Positions 33,867-43,638 of a stretch of DNA of 52,622 nt are shown here, piece after piece. Numbering within the stretch: the first letter of the stretch is position 1; each line of letters begins with the position of its first letter. Source of the DNA: JADHLK01 sp038131695 (GTDB lineage Bacteria; Pseudomonadota; Alphaproteobacteria; Puniceispirillales; Puniceispirillaceae); NCBI GenBank assembly GCA_038131695.1, contig JAYPQA010000011.1, positions 1 to 52,622 of the forward strand, in the 5' to 3' direction. A model generated the notes under the pieces. The model had not been told where the DNA came from, did no database searches, and saw only the letters and a list, made by a program, of their open reading frames with translations. The position numbers and the translations under genes were made by a program.

Positions 33867-34607
33867 ATGTTTCAGCTGGATGGAAAAACAGCCTTGGTAA
33901 CCGGCGCAACCGGGGGCATTGGGGCGGAAATTGCCCGCACGCTGCATCAGCAGGGGGCGTTTGTTGTGCTGCATGGCACGCGTGCCGAACGGCTCTCGGA
34001 ACTGGCCGCAGAGCTGGGCGAGCGGGTGGCGGTGGCCGCCGCGCGTCTGGATGAAGCCGAAGCAGCTGCCGGGCTGATCGCCGCTGCGGGTGAGGCAGCG
34101 GGCGCGCCGATAGATATTCTGGTCAATAATGCCGGCATCACCCGTGATAATCTGTTGCTGCGGATGAAGGATGAGGAATGGGATCAGGTGATGGAGGTTA
34201 ATCTGCGCGCGGTGATGCTGCTCAGCCGGGCGGCCTTGCGTTCCATGATGAAGGCGCGCTGGGGGCGGATTATTTCCATTTCCTCTATCGTTGGGGCGAC
34301 CGGCAATCCAGGCCAGGCCAACTATGCCGCTGCCAAGGCCGGCATGGCCGGGTTCAGCAAGGCTCTGGCTGCTGAGGTGGCCAGCCGCGGGATGACGGTC
34401 AATCTGGTTTCCCCCGGCTTTATTGAGACCGCGATGACCGATGAATTGCCGGATAGCCAGAAAGAGGCGCTGCTGGGCCAGGTGCCGACCGGGCGGCTGG
34501 GCACGCCGCAAGAGGTGGCCGCGGCGGTGGCGTTTCTGGCCAGTGAAGAGGCGGCCTACATCACCGGGGCCAACCTGCATGTCAATGGCGGGATGGCCAT
34601 GCTGTAA
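33867..34607 (+). CDS. fabG: 3-oxoacyl-ACP reductase
   Basis: Reduces beta-ketoacyl-ACP with NADPH. The 246-residue SDR has TGATGGIGAEIA, NNAGITRDNLLLRM, ISISSIVGATGN and the active-site YAAAKAG, closing with TGANLHVNGGMAM, all characteristic of true FabG rather than generic SDRs. It follows fabD by 58 bp, with a run of purines (AAAAAAAGGGGGG) just before the start that contains the ribosome-binding site. Intact. Confidence 0.97.
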   Translation: MFQLDGKTALVTGATGGIGAEIARTLHQQGAFVVLHGTRAERLSELAAELGERVAVAAARLDEAEAAAGLIAAAGEAAGAPIDILVNNAGITRDNLLLRMKDEEWDQVMEVNLRAVMLLSRAALRSMMKARWGRIISISSIVGATGNPGQANYAAAKAGMAGFSKALAAEVASRGMTVNLVSPGFIETAMTDELPDSQKEALLGQVPTGRLGTPQEVAAAVAFLASEEAAYITGANLHVNGGMAML

Positions 34608-34651
34608 CAAGCGGTTTTCCAGCCGCAGCAACATTTTTTCTGCTGCTGTGA

Positions 34652-34671
34652 TTGACCTCTGGTCAGACCGG
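34652..34671. promoter_or_regulatory. Overlapping palindromes upstream of acpP, resembling a FadR-type operator
   Basis: CTGGTCAGACCGG (34659-34671) is a near-perfect inverted repeat around a central A and matches 10 of 11 positions of the enterobacterial FadR core TGGTCNGACCA. It overlaps a second palindrome TGACCTCTGGTCA (34653-34665) and a -35-like TTGACC (34652-34657). It lies in the 156-bp fabG-acpP gap, so it could control acpP separately. Which alphaproteobacterial regulator would bind is unknown. Confidence 0.4.
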
Positions 34672-34763
34672 AAAAAGTGTGATAGGACGCTGCAATCTTT
34701 TCAAAACCGGGGTGCTTTCAAGCGTCAAAGCCTGACACCGCCCGAGAGCAAAGGGGAATAAAA

Positions 34764-34997
34764 ATGAGCGATGTAGCAGAACGCGTTAAGGAAATTGTTG
34801 TTGAGCATCTGGGCGTGGATGCCGACAAGGTCGTGGATGGCGCGTCTTTTATTGATGATCTGGGCGCAGACAGCCTCGATACGGTTGAGCTGGTCATGGC
34901 TTTTGAAGAAGAATTCGGCTGTGAAATCCCTGATGATGCTGCGGAAAAAATCCAGACAGTCAAGGATGCGGTTAATTTTCTTGAAAGCGCTGCCTGA
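34764..34997 (+). CDS. acpP: Acyl carrier protein
   Basis: A 77-residue acidic four-helix carrier protein. Ser37 in GADSLDTVEL is the phosphopantetheine attachment site, followed by the recognition helix LVMAFEEEFGCEIPD. The sequence is standard for housekeeping ACP, and its position between fabG and fabF supports the role. A good AAGGGGAATAAAA ribosome-binding region precedes the start. It probably has its own promoter in the gap after fabG. It is the donor of acyl chains for all lipid products coded in this window. Confidence 0.98.
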   Translation: MSDVAERVKEIVVEHLGVDADKVVDGASFIDDLGADSLDTVELVMAFEEEFGCEIPDDAAEKIQTVKDAVNFLESAA

Positions 34998-35094
34998 TCC
35001 CTTTCAGGCGGATATACAAGTGGCTTTGAACGGCTGCGGGCTTGCCCCGGCGGTCGTTCAGGGCCATTATTGTTTGCAAAGCAGGGGATGAGAT

Positions 35095-36359
35095 ATGCGT
35101 CGGGTCGTCGTAACAGGCTTGGGAATGGTAACGCCGCTGGGTGTCGGCGTTAACCATAATTGGCAGCAGATCATTGCCGGGGCCAGCGGTCTGTCCCGCA
35201 TTGAAAATTTCCAGGTCGATGATATTGCCTGCCAGATTGCCGGTCAGGTGCCCGAAGATGGACCAGCCCGGCGGGCTGGATATGGATCAGTTTATTGAGC
35301 CAAAGGAACAGCGCAAGCTGGACCGCTTTATCCAGCTGGGCATGGTCGCCGCCTTTGAGGCGGTTGCGGATTCCGGCTGGCAGCCAAGCGAGATCGCCCA
35401 GCAAGACAGAACCGGCGTGATGATCGGCTCTGGCATTGGCGGTTTGCAGTCCATTGTGGAGACGACCGAATTGCTGAATGAGCGCGGCCCGCGCCGGATC
35501 AGCCCGTTTTTTATTCCTTCTGCCCTGATTAACCTGATTTCCGGCCAGGTATCCATCCGCTATGGCTTTCGCGGCCCCAACCATGCGGTCGTGACGGCCT
35601 GTTCGACCGGCGCCCATGCGATAGGCGATGCGGCCCGCCTGATTCAGTTTGATGATGCAGATGTGATGGTGGCAGGGGGGCCGAGGCGGCTGTATGCCGT
35701 CTGGGAATAGCCGGATTTGCTGCTGCAAGAGCATTATCGACCAGCTATAATGATACGCCTGAACTTGCCTCGCGCCCCTATGACAAGGGTAGAGACGGCT
35801 TTGTTATGGGTGAAGGCGCTGGTGTTGTTGTGCTGGAAGAGCTGGAACACGCAAAAGCCAGAGGCGCAACCATTTATTGCGAGATTAAAGGCTATGGCCT
35901 GTCTGGTGATGCCTATCATATTACCGCACCTGCCGAAGATGGTAATGGCGGGTTCAGAGCAATGGAAATGGCGTTAAAGCGGGCAGGACTTAAGCCGTCA
36001 GATATTGATTATATTAACGCCCATGGCACCTCTACACCGCTTGGTGATTTGATTGAGGCCAATGCTGTTTCAAGACTTCTGGGTGATGCGATGGGCTCTG
36101 CTTCAATGTCATCTACCAAAAGCGCAACTGGTCATCTGCTAGGAGCGGCTGGTGCGATTGAGGCTATTTTCTCGATTATGGCCTGTCATCATGGGGTGGT
36201 GCCACCAACCTTGAATCTGAATGACCCTGAAGAGGCGCTAGACGGGCTTGATCTGGTGCCACTGGCATCACGAACCCGCGAAGTGCGTAATGCCATGTCA
36301 AATTCTTTCGGGTTGGCGGCACGAACGCATCGCTTATTATGGGGCGGTATGAAGGGTGA
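35095..36359 (+). CDS. fabF: Beta-ketoacyl-ACP synthase II, three frame breaks and a composition switch inside
   Basis: Elongates acyl-ACP by condensation with malonyl-ACP. Four collinear frame segments make a normal FabF of about 420 residues: RRVVVTGLGMVTPLG, then (after an extra base near 35272) DQFIEPKEQRKLDRFIQ, nucleophile cysteine in VVTACSTGAH and DADVMVAGG. A G missing from the run at 35675-35680 separates this from the third part with RPYDKGRDGFVMGEGAG, HGTSTPLGD (His) and STKSATGHLLGAAG (Lys, His). A T missing near 36313 precedes FGGTNASLIMGRYEG, stopping at 36359. From about 35690 GC content drops and codon use changes. The stop overlaps the GTG start of mltG (GTGA). Confidence 0.93.
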
Positions 36360-37660
36360 GTGAAGAAGAATCCTCTTCTGAGCAGGTAGCCAAACGTCCG
36401 TTTATTCTGCGTATATTTATCAGATTTGCCATTATTTCGGGGCTGGGCGCCATTGTGGCCGGCCTTGGCGGATTATGGTGGATTGACCTTATTGGTAATC
36501 AGCAGGGGCCACATGATGAGCATCAGCTGCTTTATGTCGAGCCGGGGGATGGGCGGCTAGTGCTGATGCACAAGCTGGCCAGAGAGGGTGTCATTAGCGA
36601 GAAATTTCATTATCAGATTCTCAGCCTGTGGCACCGGAACAGCCATATGCCAAAAGCAGGAGAATATCTGATTGAAGCTGGCGCATCTCTGAACCAGATT
36701 ATGGCACAGCTAGATGCTGGCAAGACCTATCAGCGCCGCCTGACCATCATTGAAGGGCTTCGGTCTGTAGATGTGGTGTCCATGCTGGAAGCAGATGAGA
36801 TGCTGAAAGGTGCGATAATCAGCCTGCCAGCAGAGGGCAGTCTGTTTCCGGATACCTATTTTTATAGCCGTGGCGATGACAGGCTAGGCCTGCTTGGGCG
36901 CATGCAGCAGCAAATGGAAATAAAACTGGCAGAGGTATGGGCAGAACGTGCGCCAAACCTACCATTTTCTACTGCTAACGAACTGGCTATTCTGGCCTCA
37001 ATTATCGAAAAGGAAACAGGTCTGGATGAAGAACGTGATCTTGTTGCCTCTGTGTTTATCAACAGGTTGAGAAAAAATATGCCGCTTCAGTCTGACCCGA
37101 CAGTGGCCTACGGTCTGTCTGATGCAGATGGTCTGAAAACCAGCTTGAGTAGAACAGACCTTAAAACACCGCATCGCTGGAATAGCTATCTTAATAAAGG
37201 CCTGCCACCAACACCTATTGCAAATCCGTCCTATGCCTCTATCTATGCGGCCGCCCATCCGAGAAAAAGTGACTATCTGTATTTTGTTGCAGATGCAAAA
37301 GGCGGGCATCTTTTTGCAAGAACGCTTGCCGAGCATAACCGGAATGTGCGAATTTATCGCAACAGGATAAAAGCTGTGAAACAACAGGCAGGAGAGCAGT
37401 AACCTGACAGAGCTGATTTCGCGTCGCGGATTAATGCTTGTGCTGTCTTCGCCTTCCGGGCCAGGCAAAACATCAATTTCACGCAAATTGCTAGAAATTG
37501 ACGATAATATAAAATTGTCTGTATCAGCCACAACGCGCAAACGCCGCCCTGGCGAGGTTGAAGGTAAAGATTATCATTTCGTTGACGAGACCAGCTTTAA
37601 GCTGAAAATCAACCAGAATTATTTTCTGGAATATGCCGAAGTATTTGATCATTTCTATGG
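35690..37660. other. Low-GC segment of different composition, boundaries inside fabF and gmk
   Basis: Sampled 60-base lines inside this stretch count about 42-57% GC (for example 42% at 36961-37020 and 37141-37200), against typically 55-70% on either side. Codons such as TTA, AGA, AAA and ATA become common here and rare again after about 37660. The protein sequence runs on collinearly through both boundaries, in fabF after VMVAGG and in gmk at FYGTP. It covers the 3' 45% of fabF, all of mltG and the 5' third of gmk. Confidence 0.75.
36356..37402 (+). CDS. mltG: Endolytic murein transglycosylase MltG
   Basis: An inner-membrane lytic transglycosylase thought to release nascent glycan strands from the membrane. 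The 348-residue protein has one N-terminal membrane helix (about residues 18-40, FAIISGLGAIVAGLGGLWW), a LysM-like region with PGDGRLVLMHKLAREGVIS, and the YceG catalytic domain with FPDTYFYSRGD and the Glu in LASIIEKETGLDEERD. LQSDPTVAYGL and SYLNKGLPPTPIANPS complete the family signature. It starts with GTG overlapping the fabF stop. Codon use is much more AT-rich than in neighbours, and the whole gene lies in the low-GC segment, yet it has no frame break. Confidence 0.95.
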   Translation: MSEEESSSEQVAKRPFILRIFIRFAIISGLGAIVAGLGGLWWIDLIGNQQGPHDEHQLLYVEPGDGRLVLMHKLAREGVISEKFHYQILSLWHRNSHMPKAGEYLIEAGASLNQIMAQLDAGKTYQRRLTIIEGLRSVDVVSMLEADEMLKGAIISLPAEGSLFPDTYFYSRGDDRLGLLGRMQQQMEIKLAEVWAERAPNLPFSTANELAILASIIEKETGLDEERDLVASVFINRLRKNMPLQSDPTVAYGLSDADGLKTSLSRTDLKTPHRWNSYLNKGLPPTPIANPSYASIYAAAHPRKSDYLYFVADAKGGHLFARTLAEHNRNVRIYRNRIKAVKQQAGEQ

Positions 37661-38041
37661 CACCCCCGCCGAACAGGTCGCAGACAGGCTTGGCCGAAGG
37701 GCGCGATGTGCTGTTCGATATTGACTGGCAGGGCACCCAGCAGCTGGCAGATGCCGCCCGGCCTGACCTGGTCTCTGTCTTTATCCTGCCGCCGTCCTTG
37801 GCGGAGCTGGAAAAAAGGCTGATCAGCCGGGCCCAGGACAGTGCCGAGGTGGTCGCGGCCCGCATGGCCAAATCAGCAGATGAGATGAGCCATTATCCTG
37901 AATATGATTATGTGATTATCAATTCTGACTCTGGCTGAGTCGGTTGCCGCCTTGCGGACTGTCCTGCACGCAGAAAGGCGGCGGCGCGAGCGGCTCACCG
38001 GCCTGTCCGATTTTGTCAAATCCCTGCGGGAGCGGGACTAG
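37434..38041 (+). CDS. gmk: Guanylate kinase, two frame breaks
   Basis: Phosphorylates GMP to GDP. The first frame has the P-loop LVLSSPSGPGKTSISR (Pro where Ala is usual) and VSATTRKRRPGEVEGKDY, FLEYAEVFDHFYGTP. An extra C in the run at about 37663-37667 shifts the frame; the next part gives EGRDVLFDIDWQGTQQL and SRAQDSAEVVAARM. An extra base near 37928 shifts it again to LAESVAALRTVLHAERRRRERL, ending FVKSLRERD at 38041. Joined, length is about 202-212 residues, normal. The start is uncertain: ATG 37434 cuts off TELISRRGL, which the frame encodes from a CTG at 37404 right after the mltG stop. It ends by overlapping the convergent rsmA stop. Confidence 0.9.
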
Positions 38042-38907
38042 CCCAGCTGGCCTGCCGCGCGGGCCCTCGCCAATTTGCAAAAGCTCTCAACCGTGAGCTC
38101 TTGCGGGCGGGCTTGCGGGTCAATGCCGAGGCTGGCCAGCATATCGGCCCCGCCATATTTCTTGAAACTGGCCCGCAGCATCTTGCGGCGCTGGCCAAAG
38201 GCCGTCTGGGTCACCCATTCCAGATCAGCCTGCGCACAATCAAAAAGTGGGGCCGGGCGCGGCGTAATCCGCACCAATGTTGAGGTGATTTTCGGCGGCG
38301 GCACAAAGGCTTCAGGCGGAATGTCAAATAGCATTTCAGCCTCTGCCAGCCAGCTGGTCAGCACGGCCAGCCGCCCATAGGCCCGGCTGTTCGGGGCGGC
38401 GGTAATCCGCTCCGCCACCTCACGCTGGAACATGATAATCATCTCTTCAAAAGCGGTTGCGTGCCGCAACCAGCCCAGCAGCAGCGGCGTGGCAATATTA
38501 TAGGGCAGATTGGCGATGATGCGGCGCGGGGCGGTGCCTGCCTGCCAGGCCGGAAAGCCGAGCGCGTCTGCCTCAACCAGCTCCAGAGCGGGCCCGGCCG
38601 CCTGTTGCAGATGTCCCAGAAAAGCGATGGCGCGGCGGTCTTTTTCCACTGCGATGACCCGCTCAGCCCCGGCCATCAGCAAGGCCCGGGTAAGCCCGCC
38701 CGGCCCCGGCCCAATCTCAATCACCGTGCCGGACAGGCTGCGGGCTGCTGCGGCGATCCGGCCGGTGAGGGTGAGGTCAAACAGGAAATTCTGCCCAAGT
38801 GCCTTTTTGGCCTGCAAATCGGCATCCGCCATAAAGGCCCGGATAGAGGGCAGGTCTGCAACCCGTTTTGCGACCTGATCAGCCGCCTTTTCTGGCGGGC
38901 TGGTCAT
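38038..38907 (-). CDS. rsmA: 16S rRNA (adenine1518/1519-N6) dimethyltransferase
   Basis: Dimethylates two adjacent adenines near the 3' end of 16S rRNA. The 289-residue protein has KKALGQNFLFDL, the SAM motif VIEIGPGPGGLTRAL, VEKDRRAIAFL, the catalytic NLPYNIATPLL (NLPY), and AFGQRRKMLRASF near the C-terminus. It is intact. Its start overlaps the pdxA 3' end by 29 bases, and its stop overlaps the gmk stop in opposite orientation by three bases. Last gene of the lptF-lptG-surA-pdxA-rsmA operon. Confidence 0.96.
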   Translation of the reverse strand: MTSPPEKAADQVAKRVADLPSIRAFMADADLQAKKALGQNFLFDLTLTGRIAAAARSLSGTVIEIGPGPGGLTRALLMAGAERVIAVEKDRRAIAFLGHLQQAAGPALELVEADALGFPAWQAGTAPRRIIANLPYNIATPLLLGWLRHATAFEEMIIMFQREVAERITAAPNSRAYGRLAVLTSWLAEAEMLFDIPPEAFVPPPKITSTLVRITPRPAPLFDCAQADLEWVTQTAFGQRRKMLRASFKKYGGADMLASLGIDPQARPQELTVESFCKLARARAAGQLG

Positions 38908-39875
38908 GTCTGGCGTCTTGTGCCATTTCGCGGGCCAGGGTGAGCGCCGCTATCAGGCTGTCGGGCCGCGCCTGGCCCTGGCCGGCAATATCAAAACCGG
39001 TGCCGTGATCAGGTGAAGTTCGGATTATGGGCAGGCCGAGCGTGACATTCACACTGCCATAAAAATCAGCCATTTTCACCGGAATCAAAGCCTGATCGTG
39101 ATAGGCCCCGATAATCGCATCAAACCGGCTGGCTGAGTCAGGATGAAACAGGCTGTCGGCAGGCAACGGCCCGCTGAGGTGCAGCCCGTCTGCCCGCAGC
39201 CTGTCCAGCACCGGTGCAAAAACCTCCCGCTCTTCGCGGCCCAGATGCCCGTCCTCGCCAGCATGGGGGTTCAGCCCGCAGACCGCAATATGCGGCTGGC
39301 TGACGCCAAAATCCTGCTGCAAGGCGGACTGGACGGTTGTAATCGCCGTTTCCAGCAAGGCCGGGGTGATCGCGCTTGCCACCTCGGCCAGCGGGATATG
39401 CACGGTCAGGGGCACCACCCGCAGCTGGCTGTTGGCCAGCATCATCACAGGCTGCCCGCCGGTCAGGCTGGCCAGATAGTCGGTATGCCCCTGATGGCTC
39501 AATCCGGCCTGATAGAGGCTGGCCTTGTGGATGGGATTGTGGTTATCGCCGCAGCCTGCCCCTGCATCGTCAGCTGCTGCCGCCCGGTCAATCGCTTTGA
39601 TAATGGCTGCACTGTTTTGGGCGTCGGGCTTGCCGGGCACACGGTCGGCCAGTCATGCTGCCAGATGGCGAGCCTGTCCTGCTCCAGCCTTTTCCCTGGC
39701 TGCCAGCTGGTCACGGCAATCTCCAGCTGCAGGGTTTCTGCCAGGCTGGCCAGCTGGGCCTCATCCCCCATCAAGACCCAGCCGCGGCTGCCCTGATGAA
39801 AGGCGCGCAAGCTGATTTCCGGCCCGATACCGGCGGGTCACCGGGGGTCGCAATAATGGGCAGGAGGGATGTCAT
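38879..39875 (-). CDS. pdxA: 4-hydroxythreonine-4-phosphate dehydrogenase, two frame breaks
   Basis: A vitamin B6 synthesis enzyme. From ATG 39875 the first frame reads TSLLPIIATPGDP; a missing base near 39836 is needed to continue AGIGPEISLRAFHQG. The next frame breaks near 39638, and the last frame gives NPIHKASLYQAG, GHTDYLASLTGG, the metal histidines in AVCGLNPHAGEDGHLG and IGAYHDQALIPVKM, and the terminal TSPDHGTGFDIAG. Joined, it is about 330 residues, the family length. The start overlaps the surA stop by four bases (ATGA), so the order surA-pdxA-rsmA is coupled. Confidence 0.92.
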
Positions 39876-41152
39876 TCCGCCTGTGTTTCTATCACGGCCG
39901 CGCGGCGCAAACGCATCAGATAGCGGCTGTTCAAAATCGAATAGAGCTTGTCCAGCTCAGCGCGTCTCAGCACCTCCAATGGCGGCAGATTGTCTTTTGG
40001 CATGGTGCGGCTGCACAGCATGATAACAGACAGATCAAAGCCAAAGCGCAGCACCGTGGTTTTCTCACCGGGCTGCAAATCCTCCAGCACCGCGCGCAAG
40101 CCCGGATCCAGCTCCTCAACAGCAATCGTCAGCCGCCCGGCGGGCCGCCCGCTGGCCTGTTGGGCTATCTGATCCATATCCGGGCAGGTTTCCGCCACTT
40201 CGGCCTGGCTGGCCAGCTCCGTGCTTGCCTGTCCCAGCACTGCCTCGTCAGACCCGTCCGGCACTGATACCATCAGACGGGCCAGCTCCAGCTGCTGGCG
40301 GCCCGGATCCAGAAAACCCTCCGCCCGGTAGCCCAGACGGCGCAGGATAAACAGCCCGCCCTCATGCTGCAGCGGGCCAATGACCGCCCCGTCCCGGTCT
40401 GCGCCAGCTGGGCAACAAAGGCAGGCGGCAAATTGATACAGGTAACCAGCCAAGCCGCCGCGCCTCGCGGCTGCTGCCAGCGACCGAATATTGCCGCGCA
40501 ATACCGGCGAAATCGGCTCCGCGCTCCAGTGCTTGTGTTATTTGCTCGGCCAGATCACGGGTGGCTGCTGGCCCGCGCGTCTGGGTTGGCACCAGCACAA
40601 TTTCAGACAGGTTGAATTGCGGCTCTGCCAGATTTTCTTTCAGCCGCGCGCGCTCCTGCTCTGCCAGCTGATCCAGATTTTCAAACTGGCGCGGAAATCT
40701 GGCCTGCAATACAGAGACCCACAAAATATCCGCCCGGAATTTTTCCAAAGCAGCGGAGAGCGGAATATCGCGGGCCGCCAGAATAGCGGCAGCTGGCTGG
40801 CCAGTTCCGCCAAGCGCCTCATCCAGCAGCTGGGCGCGCCCCGCGGGCCCGGCCTGGATAGCAGGCGGCAAATCTGCCCCGGCCTGCAATTTCAGCATCT
40901 CATCGGTCAGCATCTCCAGCGCATCTGCTTCCAGCTGGGCCCGATTTTCAGCGCTCAGCTCAAAGCCGGAGAGCAGCGCCAGAAGCCGGGTGCGGTTTTC
41001 CAAATCAATCGTGGTGATAGGCGCGCCATTGACTGTGGCCTTGATGCTGGCCCGGTCAGCAGCAAAAGACGCGGGCAGCCCAGCCAGCAAAGCCCGGTCA
41101 GAAACAGACACAGGAATTTCAAGGCGGTCAAACCGATCCAGCGCAGAGCCAT
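39872..41152 (-). CDS. surA: SurA-like periplasmic peptidyl-prolyl isomerase, two or more frame breaks
   Basis: A chaperone for outer-membrane proteins. The true start is probably ATG 41152, in the frame encoding a signal peptide (MALRWIGLTALKFLCLFLTG); a break near 41075 then leads to FAADRASIKATVNGAPITTIDLE, the SurA N-domain. The next part contains the start of a parvulin domain (FNLSEIVLVPTQTRG, GADFAGIARQYSVAGSSREARRLGWL). The frame fails again near 40440-40470, after which GPLQHEGGLFILRRLGYR and a C-terminal helix (LDKLYSILNSRYLMRLRRAAVIE) run to 39872. Length about 425. It directly follows lptG with no lptD between. Confidence 0.85.
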
Positions 41153-41166
41153 ATTTTTCAATCCTG

Positions 41167-42287
41167 TCAAATTTCATCCACCCGCGTGATCAGGAATCCG
41201 CCAAGTGTAAAGACCACCAGCGCAGGCACCCATCCGGCTATCATGAAAGGCAGTCTGGCTGACCCTCCCAGCAAATAAACCAGATCGGACATAAAATAAA
41301 CAGCAAAGCCTGTCCCCAGCCCCAGCAGAACCAGCCGCAGCCTCTGGCGGCGGGAAAATGGACAACGGTAAAGCCCGCCGCCAGCATGATCAGGCCCAAA
41401 AGCAGGAACGGGCTGGCCAGCAGCTGATGAAAGCGCACCTGATGGGCGTTGGCTGGCAGTCCGGTCTGTTGCAGCATGGAAATAAAGCCGGGCAGGCCAA
41501 ACACGCTGACCGTATCGGGCGGTGCAGAGGCCCGCAGCAACACCCGCTCATCCAGCCTGGTTGCCAGCGTGATATTGCCCAGCTGCTCAACCTGGCCGTC
41601 ATTGCGGATTTTTTCGGCTTCCTGCAATCCCCATTTGCCGTCCCCAAGGCTGAGCGCATCTGCGGTCATGCGCCATTCCAGCCGCCCTCTCTCATTCAGC
41701 TGGTAAATCACCGGACTGTTAATCACCAGCCTGTCCGGGTCCAGATTTTGGCCGTGGATGATGATATCCTTGCCTGCTGTCTGGTCGCGCAGCCACAGGC
41801 CGCTGGCCGCGATGGTCAGCCGGTTATTCTCTGCCGGGCCGAATATATTCTCAATCCACAGATTATATTGGCGCTGGGTCGCAGCTGAAATGGGGTTGAT
41901 ACAGGTCAGATACAGGAAATGACAACGGCAACCCCGACAAAAGCCGGGGTCAGGGCTTGCCAGACCGTCTGGCCAAAACTGCGGGCCGCGACAAATTCAT
42001 GGCTTTTTGACCAGCTGGCAAAACACAGCATGGAGCCGAACAGAACCGAGAAAGGCAGTAAAATCTCCACCAATATGGTAGGTGGCGTGCATCAACAGGC
42101 ATGCTCAAACATCTCATGGAATTGAAATATCCTGCTCCAGCTTCACAGCCAGCCTCCTGCCATGTGCCTCCCATTTCCATCCAGCAGCATCACAAAGGCC
42201 AGCAACCCGCACAAGGTTGCCAGCAGCCAGCCAATATATTGGCGCACCATAGCAAACGGTCAGGATAAGGGACAGCCCGGCCCGCAT
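41167..42287 (-). CDS. lptG: LPS export permease LptG, multiple frame breaks
   Basis: An inner-membrane half-transporter that extracts LPS with LptB and LptF. Segments recovered in successive frames are: start MRAGLSLI (42287) after AGGAGG; first membrane helix YIGWLLATLCGLLAFVMLLDG; PTILVEILLPFSVLFGSMLCFAS (PFSVLFGSML) with SHEFVAARSFGQTVWQ; the periplasmic domain with INPISAATQRQYN, IHGQNLDPDRL and VIYQLNERGRLEW; then VRFHQLLASPFLLLGLIMLAA and a last part FLITRVDEI ending at 41167. At least four breaks lie near 42245, 42130, 41895 and 41345. The part near the start is the most damaged. Collinear with the family once joined (about 370 residues). Confidence 0.82.
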
Positions 42288-42300
42288 CACTGGCCTCCTA

Positions 42301-43399
42301 TCAGCGCGCGGCCTGTGGGGTCTCCAGCAGCGGCCTCCTCGCGCGCCAGCCAATAGAGGCAAACCGGCATCGGTGCAGCAGGCAAATCAGACAGATCAAA
42401 GCGGCCAAAGATAGCAGGTTGGCCAGCTCGCTGACCGGCTCAGCACAAAGGTTATCTGCGTGGTAAGCCAGCTCGGGCTAGCACCACCCGCACCACCCGC
42501 ATCTGGCCAGAACGGCACAGTCTTCTGCCGCGCAGCAACATAGCAGCCAGCAGGCTGAGGCCGGTGGACGATCGGCGCGGTGATCCGGTGAATAGCTCAA
42601 ATTGGCGCCTGCAACACATTTCGCCAGCCTCGCCGCTGAACAGGGCGGTGATAGATTCCCGTTAAAACACAGCGCCGATTGATTTGCTGCTGAACTGAGC
42701 TGCGAAATATCCAGCAAAGTGACTGCCGGGACCCAGCAATGCGCTATTGCCGCCCTGACGGCTGATTTCCGTGCGCTGGCCCTGTTCGAGAACCAGCATC
42801 TGGCGGCCCTCTTTCAGGGTAAAGCGCCCATTGCCTGCGGTATAGGTTACGATCTTGTCCGGCTGGCGGGTATCTTGAATAAAGACCTGTCCGATTTGCT
42901 TGTCTGCCTGTTTCTCGCCAATAAAAATGGTCAGATTTTCATCCAGACCAACAAAAACCCCGTTACGCACCAGAATTTTCGGCACGCTGCTGCGCAATTC
43001 CATCTGCAATTCCTTGAAATGGCTAAAGGAAGCAGGCAGCAGCCACAGGGAATTTACCGCCAGAATTGCGGTCAGCCCGGCCCCAAACAGCAGCGGCAGC
43101 CTGGCCAGCTGCAAGGGCGAGATGCCAAAGGATTGTGCCACGATCAGCTCGCGGTCAGAAAACATCCTGTTATAAACAAAAATCACCGCGATAAAACCGG
43201 CCAGCGGAACCGCAACCATCAGCCAAAGCGGCACTGACAAGATGGAGAGCAGCAGGAAATCTGCCAGCGGCGCGCCGCGATTAATCACCAGCTCCATCAA
43301 TCGCAGGGCCTGATTAAGCCAGACAACAGCCAGCAAGCTGGCCAAAATCAGGCCAAAACTGACGAAAAAATTGCTGAGATGATAGCGTGTTAACTGCAT
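42301..43399 (-). CDS. lptF: LPS export permease LptF, multiple frame breaks in the 3' third
   Basis: Partner of LptG. From MQLTRYHLSNFFVSFG (43399) about 220 residues are clean: helices LILASLLAVVWLNQALRL, ILSVPLWLMVAVPLAGFIAVIF with YNRMFSDRELIVAQSFGIS, and the periplasmic domain LVRNGVFVGLDENLTIFIGE. Beyond about 42735 the frame is lost several times; fragments such as LLDISQ, FELFTGSPRRSSTGLSLLAA and ELANLLSLAALICLICLL lie in different frames where the last three helices should be. The most plausible stop is at 42301, 13 bp before lptG. Whether this reflects error or decay cannot be settled from one sequence. Confidence 0.82.
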
Positions 43400-43638
43400 C
43401 CGCGCTTGCTGTGACCCTGTGCTGACGAATTTTTTGGCTGCTGCCTGCCTGTCCGGCCTGTTTTCTGACAGCCTGCATATAGCATGAAACTGGCCTGCTT
43501 TGCAAAGCTGTCTCCATCGCCTGCTTGCCAAGGCCGGCCCGGCTGTGCCAGATTGTCCAGACATTTCAGCCAGCAGCTGTTTCCAGATGCTGGATTTCGG
43601 GTCACATGATATTTTCCTGATCTATAAGGATGATGCCA

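Noticed and set aside
35095..36359. Programmed frameshifting in fabF
   Set aside because: There is no slippery heptamer plus stimulatory structure at the three sites, they shift in both directions, and FabF is not known to use recoding.
41167..43399. Reading lptF and lptG as true pseudogenes
   Set aside because: Family sequence continues in other frames right through each break without loss of whole segments in most places, and neighbouring core genes show the same defect, so sequence error is likelier. It cannot be excluded.
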